DNA from: Micromonospora halotolerans
GTDB taxonomy: Bacteria; Actinomycetota; Actinomycetes; Mycobacteriales; Micromonosporaceae
Direction: 5' to 3'
Assembly (NCBI RefSeq): GCF_032108445.1
Contig: NZ_CP134876.1
Location: 3,658,001-3,722,000 of the forward strand
Length of the DNA stretch: 64,000 bases
Numbering within the stretch: position 1 is the first letter of the stretch; each line of letters opens with the position of its first letter. Under the pieces are notes generated by a model. That model did not search any database, was not told the origin of the DNA, and worked only from the letters and a program-made list of their open reading frames with translations. The position numbers were made by a program, and so were the translations under genes. Positions 42,754-50,820 of this stretch are shown one piece after another.

Positions 42754-43055
42754 GCGCCCACGCTAGCCGCCCGGCCGGCCGGGCGGTGACCGGGGCAGGC
42801 ATCTGGGCTGGTCAATGCTCCTCGCCCCGGCGGGCCCGTCCGACCGGTGACCTCGGCGAGGCCGTCCGGCCGACCCGGCGGGCGCGACGGCCGAGCCGGC
42901 CGCCGGCCGGCGCGAGGGAGTCGACCGGAGCGGGGGAGGCGGCCGGGCTGCGGGAATGGGACCCTTGGCACGGGAAGCGGGCGCGGAACGCGGTACTTTT
43001 CCGGATACGCGCCGTCATGGTTGACGGTCACGCCTCATGAAAGTAAGTTTCATCC
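42754..43055. other. 302-bp divergent intergenic region
   Basis: Contains the -10 (TAGCGT, minus strand, 42760-42765) of the SDR gene and, at the other end, the RpiR operator. The A/T-richer part around 42990-43050 should hold the rpiR-murQ promoter. The middle is GC-rich and without recognisable sites. Confidence 0.55.
43038..43052. promoter_or_regulatory. Probable RpiR operator
   Basis: TGAAAGTAAGTTTCA, an inverted repeat of TGAAA/TTTCA with a 5-nt centre, lies 3 nt before the GTG start of the RpiR gene, where it would also cover any ribosome site. Autoregulation is inferred from position. Confidence 0.7.
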
Positions 43056-43970
43056 GTGGCGAAGAGTCCGAAGATTTCTGCGAGTCACGAGCCCGGTGGA
43101 CTGATCGTCCACATCAGCGGCCTGCTGCCCTCGCTGTCCCCGGCCGAGCAGCGGGTGGCCCGGCTGGTCGTCTCCGATCCGGCCGACGCCGCCCGGCGCA
43201 CCATCACGGATCTCGCCACCGCCGCCGAGACATCCGAGGCCACCGTCATCCGGTTCTGCCGGTCGGTCGGCATGGACGGCTACCCGCAGCTGCGAATCCG
43301 GCTCGCCGCCGAGGCCGCCCGCCGGATCGAGCCACCGGACGCCCGGGTGGTGGGCGGCGACATCCCGCCCGGCGCCGACCTCGCGCAGATCATCGCCACC
43401 ATCGCGTTCAACGACGCGCGGGCCGTCGAGGAGACCGCCGAGCAGCTCGACCCCGCCGTCTGCGAGCAGGTGGTCGAGGCGATCGTCGCGGCCGGCCGGA
43501 TCGACGTATACGGCGCCGGCGCGAGCGGTTTCGTCGCGTCGGACTTCCAGCAGAAGCTGCACCGCATCGGCCGCACCGCCTTCTACTTCCCCGACGTGCA
43601 CACCGCCCTCACCTCGGCCGCCCTGCTCGGCCGCGGCGACGTCGCGGTCGGGATCTCGCACACCGGCACCACCTCGGACGTCATCGAGGTGCTCGAACAG
43701 GCCCGCGCCCGGGGCGCCACCACGGTCGCGCTGACCAACTTCCCCCGCTCGCCGATCACCGAGGTCGCCGACCACGTGCTGACCACCGCGGCCCGGGAGA
43801 CCACCTACCGCTCCGGCGCGATGGCCAGCCGGCTGGCCCAGCTGACCGTGGTCGACTGCCTCTTCGTCGGGGTGGCCGCCCGGAACCGCGCCAAGGCCAG
43901 GAAGGCCCTGGAGGCGACCGCCGAGGCGGTCCAGTCGCACCGGGTGGGTGCCGGCCGGAGGCGGGCATGA
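43056..43970 (+). CDS. MurR/RpiR-family regulator
   Basis: A 304-residue transcription factor: N-terminal helix-turn-helix (LSPAEQRVARLVVSDPADAA ... TITDLATAAETSEATVIRFCRSVG) and C-terminal SIS sugar-phosphate sensor (IDVYGAGASGFVASD, VAVGISHTGTTSDVIEVL). It starts at GTG 43056; an ATG in another frame at 43037 belongs to the operator sequence and is not a gene start. Its stop overlaps the murQ ATG, so the sensor and enzyme are made together. MurNAc-6-phosphate or GlcNAc-6-phosphate is the likely effector. Confidence 0.93.
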   Translation: MAKSPKISASHEPGGLIVHISGLLPSLSPAEQRVARLVVSDPADAARRTITDLATAAETSEATVIRFCRSVGMDGYPQLRIRLAAEAARRIEPPDARVVGGDIPPGADLAQIIATIAFNDARAVEETAEQLDPAVCEQVVEAIVAAGRIDVYGAGASGFVASDFQQKLHRIGRTAFYFPDVHTALTSAALLGRGDVAVGISHTGTTSDVIEVLEQARARGATTVALTNFPRSPITEVADHVLTTAARETTYRSGAMASRLAQLTVVDCLFVGVAARNRAKARKALEATAEAVQSHRVGAGRRRA

Positions 43971-44914
43971 CCGCGGGCCGGGTGGAGCCGGAGGAGATGG
44001 CCGCCGTGCGGCCCGTGGTCCGGGTGGGCGCCCCCACCGAGCGGCGCAACCCGCACAGCGTCGACCTCGATCTCATGTCGACCCGGGACGTCCTCACCGT
44101 CATCAACGAGGCGGACCGGCGGGTGCCCGCCGCGGTGGCCGCCGTCCTCGACGAGATCGCCGAGACCGTCGACCTGGCCGTCGCCGCGCTGCGCGCCGGG
44201 AACCGGGTGCACTACTTCGGCGCCGGCACCTCCGGCCGCCTCGGGGTGCTCGACGCCGCCGAACTGGCACCCACCTTCAACTCGCCGCGGCACTGGTTCT
44301 GCGCCCACCTGGCCGGTGGCCCGGAGGCCATGTGGCGGGCCGTCGAGGATGCCGAGGACGACGAGCGCGGCGGCGCCGCCGAGGCCGCCGAGTGCGTACG
44401 CCCCGGCGACCTGGTGGTGGGGCTGGCGGCCAGCGGGCGCACCCCGTACGTCCTCGGGGCGCTCGCCGCATCCCGGACGCAGGGGGCCGCGACCGTGCTG
44501 CTCTGCGCCAATCCGGAGGCCGACGCCGCCGGGTCGGTGGACGTCTTCATCGGGGTGGACACCGGACCCGAGGTGGTCACCGGGTCGACCCGCATGAAGG
44601 CGGGCACCGCGCAGAAGCTGGTGCTGAACACCTTCTCCACGGCGGTCATGGTGCGCCTCGGCCGGGTCTACTCGAACCTGATGATCGACATGGTGGCCAC
44701 CAACGCGAAGCTGCGCGGCCGGATGATCTCGATCCTCATGGAGGCGACCGGGTGCGCCGAGGAGGTGTGCCGCGGCGCCCTCAACGAGGCCGACGGCGAC
44801 CTGAAGACCGCCCTCGTCTCGCTGGTCTCCGGCGCCGAGGTCTCCGCCGCCCGGGCCGCCCTGGCCCGCTCCGCCGACCAGGTGCGCGGCGCGCTCGCCC
44901 TGCTCGCCTCCTGA
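43967..44914 (+). CDS. murQ: N-acetylmuramic acid 6-phosphate etherase
   Basis: Cleaves the lactyl ether of MurNAc-6-phosphate to give GlcNAc-6-phosphate and D-lactate in wall recycling. The 315 residues include the early LMSTRDVLTVINEADRRVPAAV segment and the SIS core HYFGAGTSGRLGVLDAAELAPTF with the catalytic Glu. Also present are VGLAASGRTPYVLGAL, PEVVTGSTRMKAGTAQKL and NLMIDMVATNAKLRGR. GGAGG lies 4 nt before the ATG, which overlaps the regulator stop (ATGA). A weak hairpin follows. Confidence 0.97.
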   Translation: MTAGRVEPEEMAAVRPVVRVGAPTERRNPHSVDLDLMSTRDVLTVINEADRRVPAAVAAVLDEIAETVDLAVAALRAGNRVHYFGAGTSGRLGVLDAAELAPTFNSPRHWFCAHLAGGPEAMWRAVEDAEDDERGGAAEAAECVRPGDLVVGLAASGRTPYVLGALAASRTQGAATVLLCANPEADAAGSVDVFIGVDTGPEVVTGSTRMKAGTAQKLVLNTFSTAVMVRLGRVYSNLMIDMVATNAKLRGRMISILMEATGCAEEVCRGALNEADGDLKTALVSLVSGAEVSAARAALARSADQVRGALALLAS

Positions 44915-44923
44915 CGCCTCCGC

Positions 44924-44945
44924 CGGCCGGATCCCCTCCCGGCCG
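44924..44945 (+). terminator. Weak hairpin after murQ
   Basis: CGGCCGG (44924-44930) pairs with CCGGCCG (44939-44945) over 8 nt. Confidence 0.4.
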
Positions 44946-45362
44946 CCTTCGCACCACGGGTGCGACGCGCGTCACGTGGCGGGCGGGGACGGCTCCGGCC
45001 CTGCGGATTGTTCAACCTGCCGTGGGGTAATCCTCACCCGTGGCTGAACCGACCGGCCTGCGAGCGCGTATCTCGCAGTGACCAGGATCGCAATGACGCG
45101 GTGACGCGGGTCGCTGTGTTCATGGAATTCGCAATGGTGCGATTCCCTGAGCGGACGGCGATTCCGCTGCTCCGACGCCCTCCGACCGGGGCGTACGCGA
45201 GCCACCCGGGCAGGGGTCCTGACAGCAAACATGGACCGGGCTCTCAGCTACTACTCAGGCATTCGTGACAGTTTCGACTCACGACATGGAATCCCCGACG
45301 CGTCTCATCTGTTGTGTAGGTGTCAGCACCTACGGGCACAGCGGAGGTTACGGGGAGGGCTG
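44946..45362. other. Long leader/promoter region of the sigma-factor gene
   Basis: About 420 bp without a supported gene and A/T-richer than the surroundings. It holds hairpins at 45058-45078 (CTGCGAG/CTCGCAG) and 45316-45333, and several -35-like GTGACA/CTGACA words (near 45221 and 45267) without clear -10 partners. A multi-promoter regulatory region is likely. No conserved riboswitch is recognised. Confidence 0.55.
45316..45333 (+). promoter_or_regulatory. Perfect hairpin/operator GTAGGTG-TCAG-CACCTAC
   Basis: A 7-bp perfect inverted repeat with a 4-nt loop, lying 19 nt before the ribosome site of the sigma gene. It could be an operator or an RNA stem; I cannot match it to a known regulator. 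Confidence 0.6.
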
Positions 45363-46364
45363 ATGAACGTGGGGATGGCAAGGAACCGGGCAACCGGCGC
45401 GAGCGAGGGGACCGTGGCAATCGTGGACAAGAACATCGGCATGCGTACCGACGAGGTCGCCGAGGAGCGGGACCTGGTCGGCGTCTACCTGCACGAGATC
45501 TCCCGGACGCCGCTGCTGGACGCCGCCAAGGAGGTCGATCTCTCCAAGGCGATCGAGGCCGGCCTCTACGCCGAGCACCTGCTCGGCGAGGACCGCGTCC
45601 CCGCCGGCGTCGACCGGGAGGACCTGGAGCGGCTGGTCGTCGAGGGGGAGCGCGCGAAGGACCTCTTCATCCGCGCCAACCTGCGACTGGTCGTCTCGAT
45701 CGCCCGCCGCTACGTGCGGTCGGGCATGCCCATGCTGGACCTGATCCAGGAGGGCAACACCGGCCTGGTCCGCGCGGTCGAGAAGTTCGACTACGAGCGG
45801 GGCTACAAGTTCTCCACCTACGCGACCTGGTGGATCCGCCAGGCCATCAGCCGGGCGATCGCCCAGCAGGAGCGCACCGTGCGCCTGCCCGTGCACCTGG
45901 TCGAGGACGTCAACCGGATGCGCAACGTGGCCCGGCAGCTCACCCGTGAGCTGGGCAGCGACCCGGAGCCGGAGCAGATCGCGGCGGCGCTCGGCGTCAC
46001 CGTCGAGCGGGTCAACGAGCTGCGGCGCTGGTCGCAGGACACCGTCTCGCTGGACACCCCGGTGGGCGACGACGGCGACACCAACCTCGGCGACCTGGTC
46101 GCCGACAGCGACGCCCCGTCGCCGGAGGAGATCGTCCTCACCGGCCTGGAGCGGCAGCGGATCGAGGGTCTGCTCAACCACCTCGACGACCGTTCGGCCG
46201 GCATCATGCGGGCCCGCTACGGCCTGGAGGACGGGCGCGAGCACTCGCTGACCGAGGTCGCCTCGCGGTTCTCGCTCTCCCGGGAGCGGATCCGCCAGCT
46301 GGAGATCCAGGCCCTCGGCCGGCTCCGCGAGCTGGCCCGGGCCGAGGGGCTGCAGGCGGCCTGA
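45363..46364 (+). CDS. Group 2 sigma-70 factor (HrdB-like, non-essential class)
   Basis: An RNA polymerase sigma factor of 333 residues. It lacks the long N-terminal region 1.1 of the primary factor. Region 1.2 (DLVGVYLHEISRTPLLDAAKEVDLSKAIEAG), region 2 (ANLRLVVSIARRYVRSGMPM, LDLIQEGNTGLVRAVEKFDY, GYKFSTYATWWIRQAI), region 3 and region 4 (SLTEVASRFSLSRERIRQLE) are complete. I start at ATG 45363, preceded by GGGGAGGG. This size and shape match actinobacterial HrdA/HrdD or SigB-type factors. A long upstream region with hairpins suggests regulated expression, and a 16-bp terminator follows. Confidence 0.95.
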   Translation: MNVGMARNRATGASEGTVAIVDKNIGMRTDEVAEERDLVGVYLHEISRTPLLDAAKEVDLSKAIEAGLYAEHLLGEDRVPAGVDREDLERLVVEGERAKDLFIRANLRLVVSIARRYVRSGMPMLDLIQEGNTGLVRAVEKFDYERGYKFSTYATWWIRQAISRAIAQQERTVRLPVHLVEDVNRMRNVARQLTRELGSDPEPEQIAAALGVTVERVNELRRWSQDTVSLDTPVGDDGDTNLGDLVADSDAPSPEEIVLTGLERQRIEGLLNHLDDRSAGIMRARYGLEDGREHSLTEVASRFSLSRERIRQLEIQALGRLRELARAEGLQAA

Positions 46365-46384
46365 GCTGGTAGTAATGGACTGAA

Positions 46385-46423
46385 CGAACGGCCGGCGTCC
46401 GATAGGGGGACGCCGGCCGTTCG
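46385..46423. terminator. 16-bp hairpin between sigma and NlpC/P60 genes
   Basis: Perfect arms 46385-46400 and 46408-46423 with a 7-nt loop, between convergent genes. Confidence 0.9.
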
Positions 46424-46432
46424 CCGTCCGGG

Positions 46433-47401
46433 TCAGCGCACCCGGCCGTAGCCGGCGATGGACATGATGTCCATGTCGCGCTTGTTGACGTTCCGGCCCG
46501 CGCTGGGCGCGTCGATGATCTGGCCGCCGCCCACGTAGAGGGCCACGTGCCCGAGACCGGAGTAGAACACCAGGTCGCCCGGTTGCAGCGAGCCGCGGCT
46601 GATCCGGGAGGTGGCGTTCCACTGCATGGCCGCGTTGTGCGGCAGGGACTTGCCGGCGGCCCGCCAGGCCGCCAGGGTCAGACCCGAGCAGTCGTAGCTG
46701 CCGGGGCCGTCGTCGCCGTAGCCGTACGGCTTGCCGATCGCGCCGTAGGCGTAGCGCACGGCCACGCCGGCGGAACCGGAGACGGCCGGGGCGCTGCCGG
46801 CGGAGCTGGACCGCGCGGGCGCCTCGGTGGCCCGGCCGTACGCCTTGCGGCGCAGCTCGTAGAGGCGGGCCAGGTCCGCCTCGATCTTCTTCTTGCCGGC
46901 GGTCAGCTGCCTGGCCTGCGCGGCCTCCCGGGCCAGCGTGGCGTCGAGCCGGGTCTTCTGGTCGATGAGCCGGCGCTGGCTCTCGGTGAAGCCGCTGATG
47001 GTCTGCTGCCGCTGGCGGGTCAGCTGGTCCAGGGTGCCCAGCCGGTCCGGCAGGGTGGCCGGCCCGCCCGGCTCCAGCAGGGCCTGCACGGTGCGCATGC
47101 CCCCGGTCTTGTACGCCGTCGCGGCGAGGACGCCCACGTCGGCGCGGCTCCGCTCGGCCTGCTCCTGCAACGGGCCGATCTTGGCCTGCAACGTGGCTGC
47201 GGTGGCCTTGTTGGCCTTGATCTCCTCGTTGAGCTTGTTGTACGACTCGACGATTCGCTCCAGCTCAGTCGAGGACTTCTCGATCTGCTTCGTCAGCTCG
47301 GCGGGGGTGGGCTCGGCCCGAGCCACCGACGCCGGGGCGAGCAGCGCGGCCGACAGGCCCGCCACCGCCAGCGAGCGCAGCAGGATCCGTAAGGACGACA
47401 A
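46433..47401 (-). CDS. Secreted NlpC/P60 peptidoglycan hydrolase (RipA-like)
   Basis: Cuts peptide stems of peptidoglycan outside the cell. The 322 residues comprise a signal peptide (to about 29, SVARA) and a long coiled coil (about 30-190, KQIEKSSTELERIVESYNKL ... LYELRRKAYG). A Ser/Ala linker leads to an NlpC/P60 domain with catalytic Cys in SYDCSGLTLAAW and His in GLGHVALYVGGGQIIDAP. The start is TTG 47401; GGAGAGGAGC lies about 10 nt upstream, and no better start exists. The coiled coil resembles the autoinhibitory part of RipA-type enzymes. Confidence 0.94.
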   Translation of the reverse strand: MSSLRILLRSLAVAGLSAALLAPASVARAEPTPAELTKQIEKSSTELERIVESYNKLNEEIKANKATAATLQAKIGPLQEQAERSRADVGVLAATAYKTGGMRTVQALLEPGGPATLPDRLGTLDQLTRQRQQTISGFTESQRRLIDQKTRLDATLAREAAQARQLTAGKKKIEADLARLYELRRKAYGRATEAPARSSSAGSAPAVSGSAGVAVRYAYGAIGKPYGYGDDGPGSYDCSGLTLAAWRAAGKSLPHNAAMQWNATSRISRGSLQPGDLVFYSGLGHVALYVGGGQIIDAPSAGRNVNKRDMDIMSIAGYGRVR

Positions 47402-47894
47402 GAGCGGAAAGCTCCTCTCCGACTCTCGCCGGTGCGGCGCGTGCCACCCGGCGACACCGGCCCGGGGCCATCCGGGTGGATGGCGGTCGACCGGACCGGC
47501 CTGCCCAACCTAACCCGTGACCGGAGTGACGGGGAGTTGAAGCAGGGGCGAAAGTTGGCAAAGTGTCAGGAAGTGCCGCCGATGCCGGTGACGCTTCGTG
47601 ACCGTTTCGCAGGCGCGCCGTCGCGGCGCCGGAGCCGGGTGGGCGGATCGCACCAGTGGCCCGATTCGTCGTTCTGGGCGGATGTCGCCAGGCAACGCGC
47701 CGCCAAATGATGACAAAGATGGAAATCGCTCCCGTTTTCCGGCGACTGCCGGGTCCGGCTCCAGGCGCGTGGCCAGGGAGAACGCCCGGTCCGGTGGCGC
47801 GCCCCCAACACAATGAAGCGCGGAGTTCGGGAATCCCGCCGTGCGGCAACGCCGACGGCGCGGCGGCCCGACCCGCGAATCCTGGGAGGCCGCC
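47402..47894. other. 493-bp divergent intergenic region
   Basis: Upstream of the NlpC/P60 gene (minus) and the DUF6232-like gene (plus). I looked for the ydaO-type c-di-AMP riboswitch that often precedes such hydrolases in actinobacteria and did not find its conserved core. The part at 47530-47570 and 47700-47740 is A/T-richer and may hold promoters. No gene is supported here. Confidence 0.5.
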
Positions 47895-48410
47895 GTGCAG
47901 ACCGATGGCTCCACCACCCGCCCGCCCCGGTCCCCGGGCGCGCCCTCCGCCACCCTGCTCTACGCCCGGCCGGGCATCGTCGTCACCGGCGAGCGCTTCA
48001 CCGTGGGCCGCAACAGCTGGCCGGTCGCCGAGATCACCCAGCTCTGGACCGCCCGCGGGCCGCACGACCGCCTCGCCCTCCGCGCGGTCGCCGTGTCCGC
48101 GGCCCTGATCGGCGGCGTCGGTGTGCTGCTCGGTTTCACCGGCGGGCTGCAACGGCTCACCGCGGCCGCGTACCTCACGCTGGGCGCGGTCGGGTTGCTG
48201 CCGCTGCTGCTCGTGCTGATCGGGGACCGCTGGCGGCCCCCGTCGTACGAGCTGTGGGGCCGGCTCCGCGGCACCGAGGTGCTGCTGTTCAGCAGCGACA
48301 ACGAGCGGCAGTTCGGCCAGGTCACCCGGGCCCTGCAACGCGCCCGGGAGGGCGCGCGCCACGGCGGATGGGCCCCGCCGGCGGCCGACGCGTGGCGGCC
48401 GAACCGCTGA
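47895..48410 (+). CDS. DUF6232-like two-helix membrane protein
   Basis: A 171-residue protein. A disordered N-terminus leads to a short beta part (LLYARPGIVVTGERFTVGRN, SWPVAEITQLWTARGP), two membrane helices (AVAVSAALIGGVGVLLGF and YLTLGAVGLLPLLLVLIG) and a beta-rich end (SYELWGRLRGTEVLLFSSDN). This matches what I remember of DUF6232. GTG 47895 is chosen since TGGGAGG is 5 nt upstream. Function is unknown. Confidence 0.75.
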   Translation: MQTDGSTTRPPRSPGAPSATLLYARPGIVVTGERFTVGRNSWPVAEITQLWTARGPHDRLALRAVAVSAALIGGVGVLLGFTGGLQRLTAAAYLTLGAVGLLPLLLVLIGDRWRPPSYELWGRLRGTEVLLFSSDNERQFGQVTRALQRAREGARHGGWAPPAADAWRPNR

Positions 48411-48419
48411 CCGGCCGGG

Positions 48420-48749
48420 TCAGCCGGCCACCGGCTCCGGGGTCCGGGTCGCCCGCTCGGCGGCCATCCAGTGGCTCACCCGGCGCTCGGCGTAGAACGA
48501 GACGAACGGCACGGTGCCCGCGAGCATCACGAGCAGCATCCGCTTGAGCGGCCAGTCGGCCCGGCGCGACAGGTCGAAGGTGAGCGCCAGGTAGATCATG
48601 TAGAGCCAGCCGTGCGCGGTGCCGACCACGGCCACCACGGTCGGGTTGTCGAAGCCGTACTTCAGCGGCATGCCGATCAGGACCAGCACCACCAGCGCCA
48701 CGCCCACGATCCAGGCGATCACGCGGTACCGGGTAAAGGCTCCGCCCAC
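48420..48749 (-). CDS. DUF3817 membrane protein
   Basis: A three-helix integral membrane protein of 109 residues: FTRYRVIAWIVGVALVVLVL, the motif PLKYGFDNPTVVAVVGTAHGWLYMIYL, and MLLVMLAGTVPFVSFYAERRV. This is the usual DUF3817 pattern (KY..., HG.LY). It starts at GTG 48749. The upstream gene on the same strand (25 nt) is another membrane protein, so they form an operon; function unknown. Confidence 0.9.
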   Translation of the reverse strand: MGGAFTRYRVIAWIVGVALVVLVLIGMPLKYGFDNPTVVAVVGTAHGWLYMIYLALTFDLSRRADWPLKRMLLVMLAGTVPFVSFYAERRVSHWMAAERATRTPEPVAG

Positions 48750-48774
48750 CGTCGTCCGTCCTTCCGCACCGGCC

Positions 48775-49194
48775 TCAGCCGGGATAGTCGCCGGGCCTCG
48801 CGCCCGGGTTGGCGTTCAACCATGCAAGGTAGCGGTTGTACGCGGCCAGCTCGCCGTCGTCGGCCCCGCCGGTCGGGGCGACCGGCACCCGGCTGACCCG
48901 CACCGGACGGCGTACCGCCGGGGTGGCGGCGGCCGGCTCGGCGTCGGCGGCCGCCGGCGGCGCCGGGGTGGCCCCCTCCTCGCGCGCCGCCCGCACCGTG
49001 TGCCGCAGCTCACGCCACCAGACGAAGACCACGAAGGCGGCGAACACCGGCCACTCGATCGCGTAACCGAAGCTCAGCGTGTTGCCCCCGGCGGCCCGGG
49101 TCACCTGCCACCAGCCCAGCCCGAGAAAGCCCACCACCAGCACGACCATGGCCACGTGGCGAGCGATCCACGCCGGTGTCCAGAGCCGCCTCAT
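48775..49194 (-). CDS. Actinobacterial membrane protein with SURF1-like first helix
   Basis: A 139-residue protein with two membrane helices ([22 protein letters not shown] and [17 protein letters not shown]) and a long cytoplasmic Ala/Pro-rich tail ending [20 protein letters not shown]. The GLGWWQ...RA...GN motif recalls the first helix of SURF1-type proteins, but the core SURF1 domain is absent. This family typically pairs with DUF3817 in actinobacteria. TACCCT ends 7 nt before the ATG, so it appears leaderless. Confidence 0.8.
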   Translation of the reverse strand: MRRLWTPAWIARHVAMVVLVVGFLGLGWWQVTRAAGGNTLSFGYAIEWPVFAAFVVFVWWRELRHTVRAAREEGATPAPPAAADAEPAAATPAVRRPVRVSRVPVAPTGGADDGELAAYNRYLAWLNANPGARPGDYPG

Positions 49195-49201
49195 GCCATC
49201 G

Positions 49202-49207
49202 AGGGTA
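49202..49207 (-). promoter_or_regulatory. -10 hexamer of a leaderless gene
   Basis: TACCCT on the minus strand, ending 7 nt before ATG 49194, with no Shine-Dalgarno sequence between. Confidence 0.55.
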
Positions 49208-49316
49208 CCGGGCCCACCGGCCGTCTCCGACGCGGTGTCGTAGCCGCGTCGGGTTTGGTGGCACCCCGGCTGGGCATCCGTCTAGACGCCAGCCCGAACG
49301 AGACGAGGGGGCGACG

Positions 49317-49616
49317 ATGACCGAATCAGTACGCCGTGACGCCAGCCCGGAGCAACGGGTGACCGAGTGGGACGGCGATCACGCGCGCACCCACGAGGTC
49401 GACGGTGAGCTGCTCGGGGTGGACCCCGCCGAGCTCGGCGACGAGGACCTGATCCGGGAGATGCAGAGCCTGCACCGGACCCGCCTGGACACCCTCCGGC
49501 ACGCCACCGACTCGGCGCTCGCCAACCACCTGCGACGCACCGCCGAGCTGGAGACCGAGTACCTGGCCCGCAACCCGGGCCGGGAGGTCGACCCGAGCCG
49601 GCTCCGGGACGCCTGA
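49317..49616 (+). CDS. DUF6158-like helical protein
   Basis: A 99-residue soluble protein: disordered start, then VDPAELGDEDLIREMQSLHRTRLDTLRHATDSALANHLRRTAELETEYLARNPGREVDPSRLR, a helical hairpin I recall as DUF6158. GAGGGGG is 4 nt before the ATG at 49317; the longer in-frame extension is not used. Its TGA shares a base with the ATG of the next gene, so they are co-translated. Function unknown. Confidence 0.78.
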   Translation: MTESVRRDASPEQRVTEWDGDHARTHEVDGELLGVDPAELGDEDLIREMQSLHRTRLDTLRHATDSALANHLRRTAELETEYLARNPGREVDPSRLRDA

Positions 49617-49939
49617 TGAGCAACCACGCCGAGCGCGGCATGTCCGCGCCCCCCGAAGTGGTGTTCAACACCGCCACCGACCCGGACCGGTCGTCGGCCT
49701 GGCTGCCCGAGGAGCTGCGCCGCTCCGGCACCCACCAGGTGGAGGTGGTCGACGCCGAGGACATGCGGGCCCGCTGGAGCTCCCAGTCCGCCGGCTGGTC
49801 CGCGGACATCGACGTGGAGCCGGCCGACGCCGGGGGCGCCCGGGTCCGGCTCGACCTGAACGGCACCGACCACGGCATGGCCGACGAGATCCTGTCCAAC
49901 CTCGCCCGCGAGGTGTCCGACAACCTGAACGCCGGCTGA
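49616..49939 (+). CDS. SRPBCC-like small protein
   Basis: A 107-residue protein resembling the START/polyketide-cyclase fold: SAPPEVVFNTATDPDRSSAWLPE, then VDAEDMRARWSSQSAGWSADIDVEPADAGGARVRLDLNG and a final helix ADEILSNLAREVSDNLNA. Such proteins bind small hydrophobic ligands. It overlaps the DUF6158-like gene by 1 nt (TGATG). The exact ligand is unknown. Confidence 0.78.
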   Translation: MSNHAERGMSAPPEVVFNTATDPDRSSAWLPEELRRSGTHQVEVVDAEDMRARWSSQSAGWSADIDVEPADAGGARVRLDLNGTDHGMADEILSNLAREVSDNLNAG

Positions 49940-49970
49940 GCCGGTCGCCACGACGAGCAGAGGAGGCCGG

Positions 49971-50510
49971 GTGACCGGGAGTGGCCTGAAGCAGAAGGTG
50001 GCGCGGCTGCGCCAGGCGTACGCGCCGCACGAGCACCGGCCGCTGGGCGGCTACCTGGCGGCCATGGGCACGTACGGCGCCGTCACCGCGTCGCTGGTCG
50101 GCCTGGTCAAGGCGACCGGCCGCCCGGTGCCGGAGCGGCCCGCGCCCGCGGACGTGGTGCTGCTGTCCATCGCGACCCACAAGCTGAGCCGGCTGCTCTC
50201 CAAGGACGCGATCACCAGCCCGCTCCGCGCGCCGTTCACCCGCTACGACCACCCGATCGGCAGCGGCGAGGTGATGGAACAGGTGCGCGACCAGGGCAGC
50301 CCCACCCGGCACGCCGTCGGCGAGCTGCTGAGCTGCCCGTTCTGCCTGGCGGTCTGGGTCGCCACGGGCCTCACCGGCGGGCTGGTGCTGGCGCCCCGGC
50401 TGACCCGGCTCGTCGCCACCGCGCTGACCGCGGTGGCCGCCTCCGACTTCCTCCAGATGGGGTACGCGGTGGCCCAGCAGGCCGCCGAGGGCGGGCACCG
50501 CAAGGAGTGA
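49971..50510 (+). CDS. DUF1360 membrane-associated protein
   Basis: A 179-residue protein with the DUF1360 signature: ADVVLLSIATHKLSRLLSKDAITSPLRAPFTRY, GSGEVMEQVRDQGSPTRHAVGELLSCPFCLAVWVA (CPFC pair) and two helices (YLAAMGTYGAVTASLVGLV, LVLAPRLTRLVATALTAVAA). It starts at GTG 49971 with GGAGG about 6 nt upstream. It is third in a plus-strand run with the DUF6158-like and SRPBCC genes and ends in a 16-bp terminator. Function unknown. Confidence 0.9.
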   Translation: MTGSGLKQKVARLRQAYAPHEHRPLGGYLAAMGTYGAVTASLVGLVKATGRPVPERPAPADVVLLSIATHKLSRLLSKDAITSPLRAPFTRYDHPIGSGEVMEQVRDQGSPTRHAVGELLSCPFCLAVWVATGLTGGLVLAPRLTRLVATALTAVAASDFLQMGYAVAQQAAEGGHRKE

Positions 50511-50521
50511 CCGCACGACGA

Positions 50522-50556
50522 AGAAGGGGGCCGGCGCACCGCGCCGGCCCCCTTCT
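50522..50556. terminator. 16-bp terminator after the DUF1360 gene
   Basis: AGAAGGGGGCCGGCGC (50522-50537) pairs perfectly with 50541-50556 around ACC, between convergent genes. Confidence 0.9.
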
Positions 50557-50568
50557 CACGTTCCCGCC

Positions 50569-50778
50569 TCAGGTCGGGGTGGTGCCGTGGTCCTCGCCGG
50601 CCCAGCCGCGCGACGCCTCGGGCTCCCGCTCGTCGCGGTCCTCGCCGGTGATGACGTCGTCGGAGACCGCCGTCTGGTCGTGCTCGCCGGCGAAGTCGGG
50701 ATCGGGCAGCGTGTCGGTGCCCTCGGGTGGCTGGCCGAGCGCCGGGGGGTGCTCGTGTTCCTCGTTGCGGTCGGTCAT
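50569..50778 (-). CDS. Acidic hypothetical microprotein, 69 residues
   Basis: A highly charged, probably disordered protein (DRNEEHEHPPALGQ ... SDDVITGEDRDEREPEASRG) with no membrane segment or known motif. GGAGAGGA lies upstream of the ATG at 50778. It forms a short minus-strand pair with the 74-residue gene, 42 nt apart. I do not recognise it. Confidence 0.6.
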   Translation of the reverse strand: MTDRNEEHEHPPALGQPPEGTDTLPDPDFAGEHDQTAVSDDVITGEDRDEREPEASRGWAGEDHGTTPT

Positions 50779-50820
50779 CGCGCTGTCCTCTCCGTCCTCG
50801 GGCCGCGTCCGCCGGATGGC

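Noticed and set aside
43037..43055. ATG at 43037 as the start of the rpiR-murQ region
   Set aside because: It opens a frame that is out of phase with RpiR and falls on the operator palindrome; the RpiR frame starts at GTG 43056.
47402..47894. c-di-AMP (ydaO-type) riboswitch before the NlpC/P60 gene
   Set aside because: Expected from context, but the conserved core and pseudoknot arms could not be found by eye. A covariance-model search would decide.
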